From Pseudomonadota bacterium (lineage in GTDB: Bacteria; Desulfobacterota; Binatia; Binatales; Binataceae): 64,000 nt of DNA. Position 1 is the first letter of the stretch. Every line of letters starts with the position of its first letter. The stretch covers positions 1 through 64,000 of the forward strand of contig JAJPJA010000074.1 of assembly GCA_021324455.1 (NCBI GenBank), given 5' to 3'. The notes below the pieces were generated by a model. It did not search any database. It was not told the origin of the DNA and saw nothing but the letters and a program-made list of their open reading frames with translations. Shown piece by piece: positions 44,627-54,368 of this stretch. A program made the translations under genes and the position numbers.

Positions 44627-46209
44627 AAATCCGCCACCGGAATTCGGGCACACAGGCGCGTGCCGCCGCTATCGCTGTCGATATCGCAGCGCCCGCCCAG
44701 CATAGCGACGCGCTCGCTGAGGCCGCGCAGTCCGGAGCCGGAGGCAATAGCTCGCTTCGCGCCGCGTCCATTATCGATTACCGCGACCATCGCAACCCCG
44801 CCGCGGCATTCAATTTCGATCCGCACCCGGTCCGCACCGGCATGACGAATTACGTTGGAAACGCCCTCACCGATCACCCGTCTGACGACCTCGCGAATTG
44901 TTCCTGGCAGCCGTTTCAAATCGCGGATGCTTACCGCCGCGTCGATTCCCGCCTGGCGCAGCCGCCGGGTCTCGGCTTCGAGCGCGGCACGCAAACCGCC
45001 GCTGGGCTGCGAAGGACGCAGCGCGTCCAGCCGCTTTCTGAGTTCGGTTTCAAGTTGACGGAAGAACCTGCGCGCCGCGGCGCGGTTGCCATTGATGGCG
45101 ATTTGGGCCGCCGCCAGCAGCTGGGCCCAGTCGTCGTGCAGGTCGCGGCGTAAATTGGCCCGCTCGGCGTCGGCGGTGGCGAACAGACCGCGCACCAAAC
45201 TGCGCACCAGCACCCGCTGCCGCTCCAGCTCGCGGGTCAGAAAAGCGCATCTGAGATACGGCTCAAGCAGCGCTGCCTGTTTGATGAACCCGGCGCGCAC
45301 GTCCGCCCTCAAGGGCTCGCGCGCCAGCAGCATGATCGCGGCGCTCCCCAGCGGTACGCAGATGGATGCGCGGTAGCCCAGCCGGCGCCATTGCCGCTCA
45401 TTGACGGACAGCGCCCTGGCCCGGTCAAGATTGCGCTGAATTATCGCACGCCGCCTCAGCGCGCGTTCGAACTCCGGCCCCGGCGTCAAAGCCTCGCGCG
45501 GCACGCCCGAGGCCTTCGTAATGCACAATCCCTCCCCGCCGGACGCCGCAACAATCCAGCCCTTACAGTTGGCAAGCCGGCTCAGGTGCGACGCCAGTCC
45601 TGCCAGATCTTCACGCCTGGCTTTGGCGATCAGTCCGCGGCTGGACGACGCCTGGAGCGCATGTTGACGCGCCGGCGCGGTCGCCTCAATCCGCGCCGCA
45701 ACCAGGTTGTCCCGCAGCTGACCCGCGTGGACGCGCCAGAAGGCGGCCTGACTGGAGTGATGAGCGTCATCGATCAGGGCCGCGGCGCAGCGCAGCGTCA
45801 GCGCTGCCAGCGCCGCGGTCTCCGCCGCCGCATCGATCAGCGCCATCCCGACCGTGCTCTGCGCCTGGGCCCGGCGATAGAGCGCGATGCGCGCCGAATC
45901 CGCGATCTCGACCCCGATCGATCGCAGCACGACGAGATCCGACGACGTTACCCGCTCAGCCCGATCAAGGTCGCCGTCCGCGGCCGCGCCGTTGCTCCAA
46001 TGCGATATCAAGCCGGGGATCAGCGCGCCGCTGAAGCAGCGCGGCGAAACGCCGCTCGCGGCCCACACGGAGCCCTCGCCCGGCGGCGCGCGCCACGCGA
46101 TCAGGCATCCGCGCGCGCCGCAGGCCGTGCGCGCCATCTGCGCTATATCGGCGAGCTCCGCGGCGGGACCGGTGTGCGGGCTGTGGGGCGCCTCGATGCT
46201 GTTCGCCAC
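44623..46209 (-). CDS. Soluble sensor histidine kinase (HisKA_3/NarX-type, GAF-like N-terminus)
   Basis: ERANLRRDLHDDWAQLLAAAQIAI (phosphoacceptor His); ATPase region VSNVIRHAGADRVRIEIECRGGVAMVAVIDNGRGA...GSGLRGLSERVAMLGG; no TM segments. Confidence 0.9.
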   Translation of the reverse strand: MANSIEAPHSPHTGPAAELADIAQMARTACGARGCLIAWRAPPGEGSVWAASGVSPRCFSGALIPGLISHWSNGAAADGDLDRAERVTSSDLVVLRSIGVEIADSARIALYRRAQAQSTVGMALIDAAAETAALAALTLRCAAALIDDAHHSSQAAFWRVHAGQLRDNLVAARIEATAPARQHALQASSSRGLIAKARREDLAGLASHLSRLANCKGWIVAASGGEGLCITKASGVPREALTPGPEFERALRRRAIIQRNLDRARALSVNERQWRRLGYRASICVPLGSAAIMLLAREPLRADVRAGFIKQAALLEPYLRCAFLTRELERQRVLVRSLVRGLFATADAERANLRRDLHDDWAQLLAAAQIAINGNRAAARRFFRQLETELRKRLDALRPSQPSGGLRAALEAETRRLRQAGIDAAVSIRDLKRLPGTIREVVRRVIGEGVSNVIRHAGADRVRIEIECRGGVAMVAVIDNGRGAKRAIASGSGLRGLSERVAMLGGRCDIDSDSGGTRLCARIPVADL

Positions 46210-46239
46210 TGAATCCCCCTTTTGCGAACCGGCATCAGA

Positions 46240-48981
46240 CTACTGATGACCGTTGGGACTCTGCAACGCCTCTCCGAGCTGCTGCATCTCGCTTCCGAAT
46301 CCCGACCAGTCGCCGGCGCGCAGCGCCTTGAGCGCGCGATCGTAATGGTCGGCGGCGGTGCGCATCCCGCCCGCCGGTAGCGGCGCCGCGGCGGGCGGAG
46401 GTTTGGCCGACGGCATGCTGGCCGCGACCACCGCCGGCGCCGCCATCTGATTTGATTTGAACAGCGCCTGCACCGTCAAATCGATATTGTCCGCCATCAC
46501 CACCCGGTCGCTGTAGGCGGCGATTACCCGCTGCAGTTCCGGCAACTGGCCGTTCTCCGCCCGCAGGTAAAGCGGCTCCACGTAGAGCAGCGAGTTCTTG
46601 ATCGGAATCACCAGCAGGTTGCCGATGATGACCCGGGAACCCATCTGGTTCCACAGCGATATCTGGCGCGAGATTTCGGGGTTCTGGTTGATGCGCGCCT
46701 GGATCTGATACGGCCCGTAAATCAGCTTTTCCTTGGAGAACGCGTACTCGATGAGGCGCCCGTACTGATTGCCGTCGCAGCGCGCGGCCAGCCACGAAAT
46801 CATGTTGTCGCGCCCCCGCGGCACCATCGGCAGCATCAGGATGTATTCCTCGTGCGGCTCATTGGGCAGCCGCATGATGACATAGTAGGGCTGCATCGTG
46901 CCGGTCTCGCCGCCGTAATTCTCGCGCGGAAAGCCCCATACGTCCTCGCGGTTGTAGAACACCTGCGGGTCGGTCATGTGGTAAGTGGCGTAGATGTCGG
47001 CCTGCACCAGAAACATGTCCTCCGGATAGCGGATGTGCTGGCGCAATTCCGCCGGCATCGCCGACAGCGGCTGGAACAGCGCCGGGAAGATGCGCTGCCA
47101 GGTCTGGATGATCGGATCCGCGGGATCGGCCACGTACAGCGTGGTGCGCCCGCTGTAGGCGTCGACCACCGCCTTGACCGAATTGCGGATGTAGTTGATC
47201 TGGTCGGCGTTGCGCTGCGAATAGGGAAACCGATCGCTGGTGGTGTAGCAGTCGATGATCCAGGAAAGCCTGCCGTCATGCAGCACGATGTAGGGGTCGT
47301 GGTCCATGATCAGAAACGGCGCCAGCCGCGCGATGCGGTCGCGGATGTTGCGCCGTATCAGGATCCGGCTGTCGGGCTGGATCGTGTCGCTTACCAAAAG
47401 ATTGAGGTCGCGGTAGTAATAGCTGAACAGCAGCCGGTGGATGATGCCGCTGATCCTGACGCCGTCATCGCCGTGGTAATAGCCGAATACGTTGTCCGAA
47501 CCGCGCGGATAATCGAATTCCGGCGTGTTGGTTTTAACCACCGCGTAATTATCCGGCTCCTCGCCGAAATAGATGCCCGGCTGGCGCACGCTCAGACCCA
47601 CCTTGGACACCGGCGGAATGTCGCTCAGGATAAACACCGGCAGCCCCTCGGAGTCCTTCGCATTGACCGGGCTCATTACGATTCCGCTGCCGTGTGTGAA
47701 CTTCAGATGCTGATTGACCCAGGTGTGGGCGTTTTCCGGCAGCAGGTCGGGATTGAGTTCGCGCGCCGACAGCATCACCTCCGTGTAGTTGCCCTGGATC
47801 CAGTAGCGATCGACCTCGACGTCGCGGAAATCGTAGTACAGGCGAATCTCCTGCAACTGCCGGTAGGTTGCGATAAGGGGACGCGGGTCCCACAAACGGA
47901 TGTTCTTGACCGTGGGCGCGTCCTGCTCCATCGAGGTCATCGTCAGGTCGCTGCGCGTGTTGAACGGAACCACGTCGACGGCGTCAAGCTTATAAGCGTC
48001 GCGCGTGAGCCTGATGTTGTTGGTCAGGTAGGGCCGTTCGATGCGCAGTTCGTCGGGCTTGACCCACAGGCTTTCGATAACCGGCTGGAGCAGGTTCAGG
48101 ATCAGGGCGGGGACGAATACGATCACCGCCGCAAAAACCATGCGCCACACTCCGCGCGGCCCCAGGTTGCTGAAGCAGATGATCGCCGCCGCAATCGACA
48201 GCCCGACCAGCAGCCACAGTCCCGGCCGCCACAGCACGTCGTCAACGTAACGGAAGCCGAACACCACGCCGTCGGTATGGAACAGAAGGTCAAAACGGCT
48301 CAGCCAGTAACTGTAGGCGCGTTGGACGAAGAACAGTCCGAGCAGGACGGAAAACTGGCCCGCGGCGGCGGAGGAGAAACGCGGCGGCGCCTCGCGGAAA
48401 TCCAGCGCACCGCGCGCCCAGTAAACCCCGGCACTGAGCGCCGCTGCCAGAAAAATCAGCAGCAGCGCCAGATCCCGGATTTCGGTCAGCAGCGGCAGGG
48501 TGAAGACGTAAAAGCCGGCGTCGCGGCCGAAGGCCGGTTCGGCGACGCCGAACCGGCTCGCGTAAATCGCCTTCAGATAGATGTCCCAGTTGGACGACTC
48601 GCCCACGGCGGCGAAAATCGCCAGCAGCACCGCCGCCGCGCCGATCAGCAATCGCCACGGCACGCGCTCGCCCAGCGAACGGATCACGTCGGGCAGACTC
48701 AGTTGGCGCAGATCTTCGGGAAAACGCACCACGCGCAGCCGCTCGCGGTCGGGCGAGAATCGCAGCGCAATCACGCCGCTCAGGTAGAAGGCCAGCGCCG
48801 CGATTATGAACACCACGCCGAACACCGCGATTCGCGCGAAAAACGCCGTCAGGAAGACCGGCTTGAAGCCCAGCGCCGAAAACCACAGCAGGTCGATCAG
48901 AAATTCATCCGCCACGCCCAAAAGGATCAGGACGACGATGACCGCCGCGGCCAGAGCGAACAGAAGTACCCTCGGTCGCAT
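46240..48981 (-). CDS. UPF0182 family large membrane protein
   Basis: Seven N-terminal TM helices; [103 protein letters not shown]. Confidence 0.96.
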   Translation of the reverse strand: [913 protein letters not shown]

Positions 48982-48992
48982 CGCCGCTTGTC

Positions 48993-49310
48993 TCAGCCGC
49001 GATGCGCGATGCGGTCGACGTGCTCGCGCACTACGTCGGGCGGGCATAACCAGATGAACACTTTCAGAGTTATGAAGACGATCAACACAACATCCAGCTC
49101 ACCGAGCACCGGGATTATCTCCAATTCCAGGTTAGGAGGTGAAATGGCCAGCATCGCACCCAGGACCGGAACCAGCTTAACCAGCCCCGGGACCCTCGGA
49201 TCGGTAAACAAGCGGTAGAACAGGCGGATGAACTGCGGCAGATACGCCAGCATCCGTGTCAGCCGGATCGGATTGAGCAAGTGCGGCCTTAATACGTCGC
49301 GCAGGGTCAT
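48993..49310 (-). CDS. DUF1232 (YkvA-like) small membrane protein
   Basis: LPQFIRLFYRLFTDPRVPGLVKLVPVLGAMLAISPPNLELEIIPVLGELDVVLIVFITLKVFIWLCP. Confidence 0.85.
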   Translation of the reverse strand: MTLRDVLRPHLLNPIRLTRMLAYLPQFIRLFYRLFTDPRVPGLVKLVPVLGAMLAISPPNLELEIIPVLGELDVVLIVFITLKVFIWLCPPDVVREHVDRIAHRG

Positions 49311-49416
49311 TGGACTATGGGACTAAGCTATCACTTTCCGGACCAAATGTTAGCAGTGCGAGGATTGCGACAAAGCCGGCGGCGGCCTGCTAAAATGGAG
49401 CTGAGGAAGACCACGG

Positions 49417-51138
49417 ATGAAGAGAAGGATGATCCTGGGCGATTTCGTCGTCGCCTACCTGCGCAAAATCGGCGTCTCCCACGTTTTCGGCATCCCCGGC
49501 GATCTGGCGCTCAAGCTGTTTTTCGCCATGGGCCGCAAGCACGGACTCAAGATGCATACGCTGTCGCACGAGCCCGGCGTCGGTTTCGCCGCCGACGGCT
49601 ACGCGCGCGCCACCGGTAAAATCGGCGTGGTCTGCGTGACCTACGGCGCCGGCGGCCATAACATGGTCAACCCGGTGGCCGGATCGTTCTCGGAGCGGGT
49701 CCCGGTGCTGGTCTTCTCCGGCGGCCCGGGCGAGGGCGAGCGCAAACTCGGCACCCTGATCCATCATCAGGCACGCGACATCGAATCGCAGCTGCGCATC
49801 TATCGCGAAGTGACCTGCGCCGCCACCGTCCTGATCGACCCGCGCACCGCCGCCGAGCAACTGCATGAAGTGGTCAAGACCATGTGGGCCGAGCAGCGCC
49901 CCGGCTATATCGAAATCCATCGCGACATGGTGGGCCAGGAGATCGAGGTGCCGCCCGATCTGATCGCGTGGGACGGCCAGCTGGAGTTCCGCCCCTCCGA
50001 TCCGCGCAAGGTCGAAGAGGCGGCGCGCGAGACGGTCCAGATGTTCAACGCCAGCCGCAGGCCCCTGCTGATCGCGGGTATCGAGATTCATCGCTACAAA
50101 CTGTCGCGCGAACTGATCACGCTGGCCGAACGCATGGGCGTGCCGGTGCTGAGTACGGTGTTGGGCAAAGGCGCCTTTCCGATGGACCATCCGCAATACA
50201 TGGGCGTGCAGGTCGCGGATATCAGCGCCCCGCCGATTGTTCAGCGCATGAACGGGGCCGATTTGACGATTAACCTGGGATGCCTCAAGACCGACATGAA
50301 TTTCGGCAACCAGGAGCCCAACATCATCCGCGAGCGCAGCATCTGGGCCGTGGACTGCCACGTCGACGTGCGCTTCCACACTTATACCGATACCTCGATC
50401 CGCGATTTCGTCAACGCGCTGCTGCGGCATGAGTTCAAAACCCGCCGCGAAGAGATCCATTACGCCGACAATCTGAACCATGCCGAACCGGCGCCGCCCG
50501 CCGCCCCGCTGCGGGTGCGCGACATGCTGCGCGAAGTGAACGCGTTCCTGGCAGCGCATCCGAATTACGGCGTAGTGGCCGAGTCGGGCGACATGCTGTT
50601 CGCCGGGCTGGACATTCGCGTGCCCGGCGGCGGCCTGTATCTGGCGCAGGGGTTTTACGCCTCGATGGGCTTCGCGGTGCCCGCGGCGATGGGCTTGCAG
50701 GTGGGGTCCGACGTGCGTCCGCTGGTGCTGTGCGGCGACGGCGCCTTTCAGATGACCGGGCCGGAGATATCGCATGCGCCGATGCTGGGGGCCAATCCGA
50801 TCGTAATCGTGGTCAATAACAGCGGATGGCAAATCTTCCGTCCGGTGGCGGAGCGGCCGGAATTGTTGCAAATCCCGCCGTGGCCCTATGCCCGGCTGGC
50901 CGAGGATTGGGGCGGCGCCGGCTTCGCGGCGCACAACCTGAGCGAGCTGCGCGCCGCGTTGGAAGCCGCGCATGCGACCAGAACCTTCGCGATAATCGAA
51001 GCCGCGGTCGCGGTTGACGACCTCTCGCCGGTGACCATCAAGTACATCCAGGCGGCCGCGCGCCGCTCCCAGGCCGCGACCCCGCCCAACCATCGGCATC
51101 GCCCGCCGCCGTCCGCGCCGCTTGAGGAGAAAACCTGA
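49417..51138 (+). CDS. Thiamine pyrophosphate-dependent enzyme (acetolactate synthase / phenylpyruvate decarboxylase-like)
   Basis: GDFVVAYLRKIGVSHVFGIPGDLALKLF; GDGAFQMTGPEISHAPMLGANPIVIVVNNSGW (TPP motif GDG...NN). Confidence 0.94.
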   Translation: MKRRMILGDFVVAYLRKIGVSHVFGIPGDLALKLFFAMGRKHGLKMHTLSHEPGVGFAADGYARATGKIGVVCVTYGAGGHNMVNPVAGSFSERVPVLVFSGGPGEGERKLGTLIHHQARDIESQLRIYREVTCAATVLIDPRTAAEQLHEVVKTMWAEQRPGYIEIHRDMVGQEIEVPPDLIAWDGQLEFRPSDPRKVEEAARETVQMFNASRRPLLIAGIEIHRYKLSRELITLAERMGVPVLSTVLGKGAFPMDHPQYMGVQVADISAPPIVQRMNGADLTINLGCLKTDMNFGNQEPNIIRERSIWAVDCHVDVRFHTYTDTSIRDFVNALLRHEFKTRREEIHYADNLNHAEPAPPAAPLRVRDMLREVNAFLAAHPNYGVVAESGDMLFAGLDIRVPGGGLYLAQGFYASMGFAVPAAMGLQVGSDVRPLVLCGDGAFQMTGPEISHAPMLGANPIVIVVNNSGWQIFRPVAERPELLQIPPWPYARLAEDWGGAGFAAHNLSELRAALEAAHATRTFAIIEAAVAVDDLSPVTIKYIQAAARRSQAATPPNHRHRPPPSAPLEEKT

Positions 51139-51293
51139 ATCGGCGCAGCCTGGCCTCCCCTGCTTCCTTTGAGGCCCACATTGAGCGCCGCGCGCCGCAT
51201 CCGCACCACCGGGGGCGGCGTCGGGAACTGCGCCGATAATTGTTCTTGACCCGAAGTCTGTTCGGAGAAACACTGGTTGGCGGCCACTTGACC

Positions 51294-51884
51294 ATGGATG
51301 ACAACTCCCTCTGCACCCGCTTCATTCTGGTGCGCCACGGCGAGAGCGTCGGCAATCGCGACCGGAAATTCACCACCAGCCATCTGAGTCCGCTGACCGC
51401 AACCGGACGCGAGCAGGCGCGCGCGGCGGCCCGCTGGATCGCCCAACGCTTCAAACCCGACCTCGTGGTGGTCAGCCCCTACCTGCGCACCCGCCAGACC
51501 GGCGCCATTATCGCCGACCAACTCGGGCTGGCAATCGAGGTCGAAGAAGACCTGCGCGAACGGCACATGGGTATTCTCGCCGGGCAGCCTTATCCGAATA
51601 TCGTCAGCGACCCAACCTTCGACCGCGAACGTTTCTGGCTGTGGCGTCCGGCCGGCGGCGAGAATTTCGAAGAGGTGCGGATGCGCGCCGGGCGCGTGCT
51701 GGATCGCCTCGCGCAAAGCCACCGCGGACGCGAACTGGTGGTGGTCAGCCACGGCGGCGTGATGACGGCGTTGTGGGCGCATGCCAGCGGCAGTTGGGGC
51801 AAGGCGCGAGTGCCGCGCAACTGCGGCATAATCGTGGCGGAGCATGCCGGCGGCCGCTACCGCGCCCCCCTCGCCCACGAGTAG
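51294..51884 (+). CDS. Histidine phosphatase family protein (phosphoglycerate mutase-like)
   Basis: FILVRHGESVGNRDRKF; DLVVVSPYLRTRQTGAI; ELVVVSHGGVMTALW. ATG 51294 favoured over TTG 51240. Confidence 0.94.
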   Translation: MDDNSLCTRFILVRHGESVGNRDRKFTTSHLSPLTATGREQARAAARWIAQRFKPDLVVVSPYLRTRQTGAIIADQLGLAIEVEEDLRERHMGILAGQPYPNIVSDPTFDRERFWLWRPAGGENFEEVRMRAGRVLDRLAQSHRGRELVVVSHGGVMTALWAHASGSWGKARVPRNCGIIVAEHAGGRYRAPLAHE

Positions 51885-52021
51885 GACAGGCGTTCCCGCC
51901 GGTCCTCCACGCGCGCGCGTCTTTTTGCTCGCGCCTCATTATTGCCCGCCCCGTCTCGGCCACGCTTCCTCTGCCGGCCGGGTTTTTCGCGGCGCGCCGT
52001 TTGTGCCATGATAAGTGCGAG

Positions 52022-53146
52022 ATGCCAACTATACAGGCGGGAAGCAGGGTCCGCGCGGCGCGCTTGGAGCGCGGTATCGGCCAGGGGCAACTGGCGGCCG
52101 AGGCCGGCATTTCGCGCCAGGCGCTGGGCGCGATCGAGTCCGGCGCCTACACTCCCAACGTTGCCACCGCGCTGCGGCTGGCGCGCGCGCTGGGCAAAAC
52201 CGTGGAAAGCCTGTTCGCCGATCCAGCTTTCGACAGCGTCACCGCCGCGCTAATCCAGGAGCCCGGCGCGCGCCGATCCGCCGCCGGAACCCACGTCGGT
52301 CTGGCGCGTTTGGGCGGACGGCTGGTTGCTCTGCCGCGTCCCGCCACCGCTTTGAGCCTGCTGCCCGCCGGCGGCATGGTCGAGCAGCTCTCGGCCGATG
52401 GCAGGGCGCAGGTCGCGTCGTTTCGCACCGCGGCCGAAATCGACTCAACGCTGCTGGTGGCAGGATGCGATCCGGCGGTGGCCGTGATGGCCGACTATTT
52501 GGCTCATCGCAGTCCGGCGGTCGAACTGGTCAACTGCCAATGCTCCAGCGCGTCGGCGTTGGAATGCGCCGCCGGCGGCCGCAGCCATGTCGGCGGCACG
52601 CATCTGCGCGATCCCGGCAGCGGCCAGTACAATCTTGCCGCGGTGCGGCGCCGGTTCGGCAAACGTCCTGTGATGGTGGTGAATTTCGCGCGCTGGGAGC
52701 TGGGACTGGCCTCGCGCCCCGGTCCGCGGCGCGTCGCCTCGATCGGCGATCTGGCCGCCGCCGGCATTCGCATCGTCAATCGCCCGCCCGGCGCGGGCGC
52801 GCGCATCGCCCTGGACGAAGCGCTTGCGCAGGCCGGGATTGAAGCCAAACATCTTGCCGGATACACAATCGAACTGGCGGGCCATCTGGAAGTAGCCGGA
52901 GAAATCGCCGCCGCGCGCGCCGACGCGGGACTCACCCTGCGCGTCGCCGCCGACGCTTTCGGCCTCAGCTTCACGCCGCTGCGCGAGGAACGCTACGACC
53001 TGGTGATACCGCGGCGCGAGTTGGAGTCACCCGCCGTCAAAACCCTGCTGCAGGCGCTGTCCTCCAGCCGCCTGGCGTCGGAAGTAAGCCGTCTTTGCTT
53101 TTACGACACCAGCGAAATGGGCAAGGTGATGGCCGAGATCGGCTGA
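52022..53146 (+). CDS. XRE-type HTH transcriptional regulator fused to periplasmic-binding-protein-like (PBP_like) ligand domain
   Basis: HTH VRAARLERGIGQGQLAAEAGISRQALGAIESGAYTPNVATALRLARALGKTVESLF; C-term AGYTIELAGHLEVAGEIAAARADAGLTLRVAADAFGLSFTPLREERYDLVIPRRELESPAVKTLLQALSS. Track start 51641 reads through the phosphatase gene. Confidence 0.88.
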   Translation: MPTIQAGSRVRAARLERGIGQGQLAAEAGISRQALGAIESGAYTPNVATALRLARALGKTVESLFADPAFDSVTAALIQEPGARRSAAGTHVGLARLGGRLVALPRPATALSLLPAGGMVEQLSADGRAQVASFRTAAEIDSTLLVAGCDPAVAVMADYLAHRSPAVELVNCQCSSASALECAAGGRSHVGGTHLRDPGSGQYNLAAVRRRFGKRPVMVVNFARWELGLASRPGPRRVASIGDLAAAGIRIVNRPPGAGARIALDEALAQAGIEAKHLAGYTIELAGHLEVAGEIAAARADAGLTLRVAADAFGLSFTPLREERYDLVIPRRELESPAVKTLLQALSSSRLASEVSRLCFYDTSEMGKVMAEIG

Positions 53147-53150
53147 AGGT

Positions 53151-54302
53151 TCAACCGCCCGCCTGCAGCCGGATCAGCTCCAGGGTGACTTCGGTCGCCG
53201 AAATCATGTCGTTGAGGTCGAGCCATTCGCGCACCGTGTGAATCTCCCGCATCCCGGTACCGAGGTTGGCAACGGTCAGACCGCGCCGATTGAGGACGTT
53301 GGCGTCGCATCCGCCGCCCATCGCTTCGGGCTTGACAACGCGTCCGGCGCGGCGCGCCGCTTCCACCACCTTGCGCACGATCGGCGCGTCGTCGGGCACG
53401 TTCATGGCCTCGTATTCGGTGCGCGCCGAGTATTCGAGGGCGGCCTTGAAGTGGCGGCCGTCGAGAGTCACGCCATGGCGCGCGACGGCGTCTTCGAAAC
53501 ATTGGATCATATGCGCGACCTGGCGCTCCAGCTTGGCGTTGTCGCGCGAGCGCGCCTCGCCGCGCACCACGACCTGGTTGGGAACCACGTTGAGTGCGCG
53601 GCCGCCTTCAATCGTTCCGAGATTGGCCGTGGTCTCGTTATCGATGCGCCCCAGCCGCATCGACGCGATCGCTTCGGCCGCGATTTTGATCGCCGATAAA
53701 CCCCGCTCCGGCGCCATTCCGGCGTGCGCCTCGAGTCCGCGTACGGTAAAGCGCAGCGCCTTGGCCCCGGGAGCGCGGATGAACAGGTAACCGGGCGCGT
53801 CGCTGTCATAGACCAGGCCCTCGCGCGCTTCGATCAGGTTGAGGTCCAGATGCTTGGCGCCGAGCAGGCCGATTTCCTCGCACACGGTGAAAACCGCTTC
53901 TACCGGTCCGTGCGCAATCCGCTGCTCGCGCAACTGATGGATGGTCTCGCAGATGATGGCGCATCCGGATTTGTCGTCGCCGCCCAAAACCGTGGTGCCG
54001 TCGCTGCGGATAATGTCGCCGTCAACCACCGGCTTGACGCCCTCGCCCGGACTCACCGTATCCATGTGGGCGCAAATCAGCAGCGGCGGCGCGCCCGCGA
54101 CATTGCCCTCGATGCGCGCGATCAGGTTGCCGACTTCGCCTTTGACCCGGTCCGCGGCGCTGTCGAAGCGGCATACCGCCCCCAGTTGCTCCATCTCGCG
54201 CTTAAGACGCATCGCGCAGGCGCGTTCGCGGCGCGACAGCGAATCGATCCGGATAAGATCGAGCAGGATATGTTTGATGCGCTCGCGGTTGACTGCGGCC
54301 AT
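53151..54302 (-). CDS. M20/M42-type metallopeptidase (PepT-like)
   Basis: PPLLICAHMDTVSPGEGVKPVVDGDIIRSDGTTVLGGDDKSGCAIICETI; AVFTVCEEIGLLGAKHLD. Confidence 0.93.
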   Translation of the reverse strand: MAAVNRERIKHILLDLIRIDSLSRRERACAMRLKREMEQLGAVCRFDSAADRVKGEVGNLIARIEGNVAGAPPLLICAHMDTVSPGEGVKPVVDGDIIRSDGTTVLGGDDKSGCAIICETIHQLREQRIAHGPVEAVFTVCEEIGLLGAKHLDLNLIEAREGLVYDSDAPGYLFIRAPGAKALRFTVRGLEAHAGMAPERGLSAIKIAAEAIASMRLGRIDNETTANLGTIEGGRALNVVPNQVVVRGEARSRDNAKLERQVAHMIQCFEDAVARHGVTLDGRHFKAALEYSARTEYEAMNVPDDAPIVRKVVEAARRAGRVVKPEAMGGGCDANVLNRRGLTVANLGTGMREIHTVREWLDLNDMISATEVTLELIRLQAGG

Positions 54303-54368
54303 GGAGTTCTCCTTTCATGCGGCGGAGTATCGAAGGCGCCGCGATTGCGAAGCTTGCGCGGCTTCGCT

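Noticed and set aside
46852-49218. 788-aa plus-strand ORF opposite UPF0182
   Set aside because: Antisense shadow; low-complexity His/Arg/Gln composition
49390-51273. 627-aa minus-strand ORF opposite the TPP enzyme
   Set aside because: Antisense shadow of a confidently assigned gene
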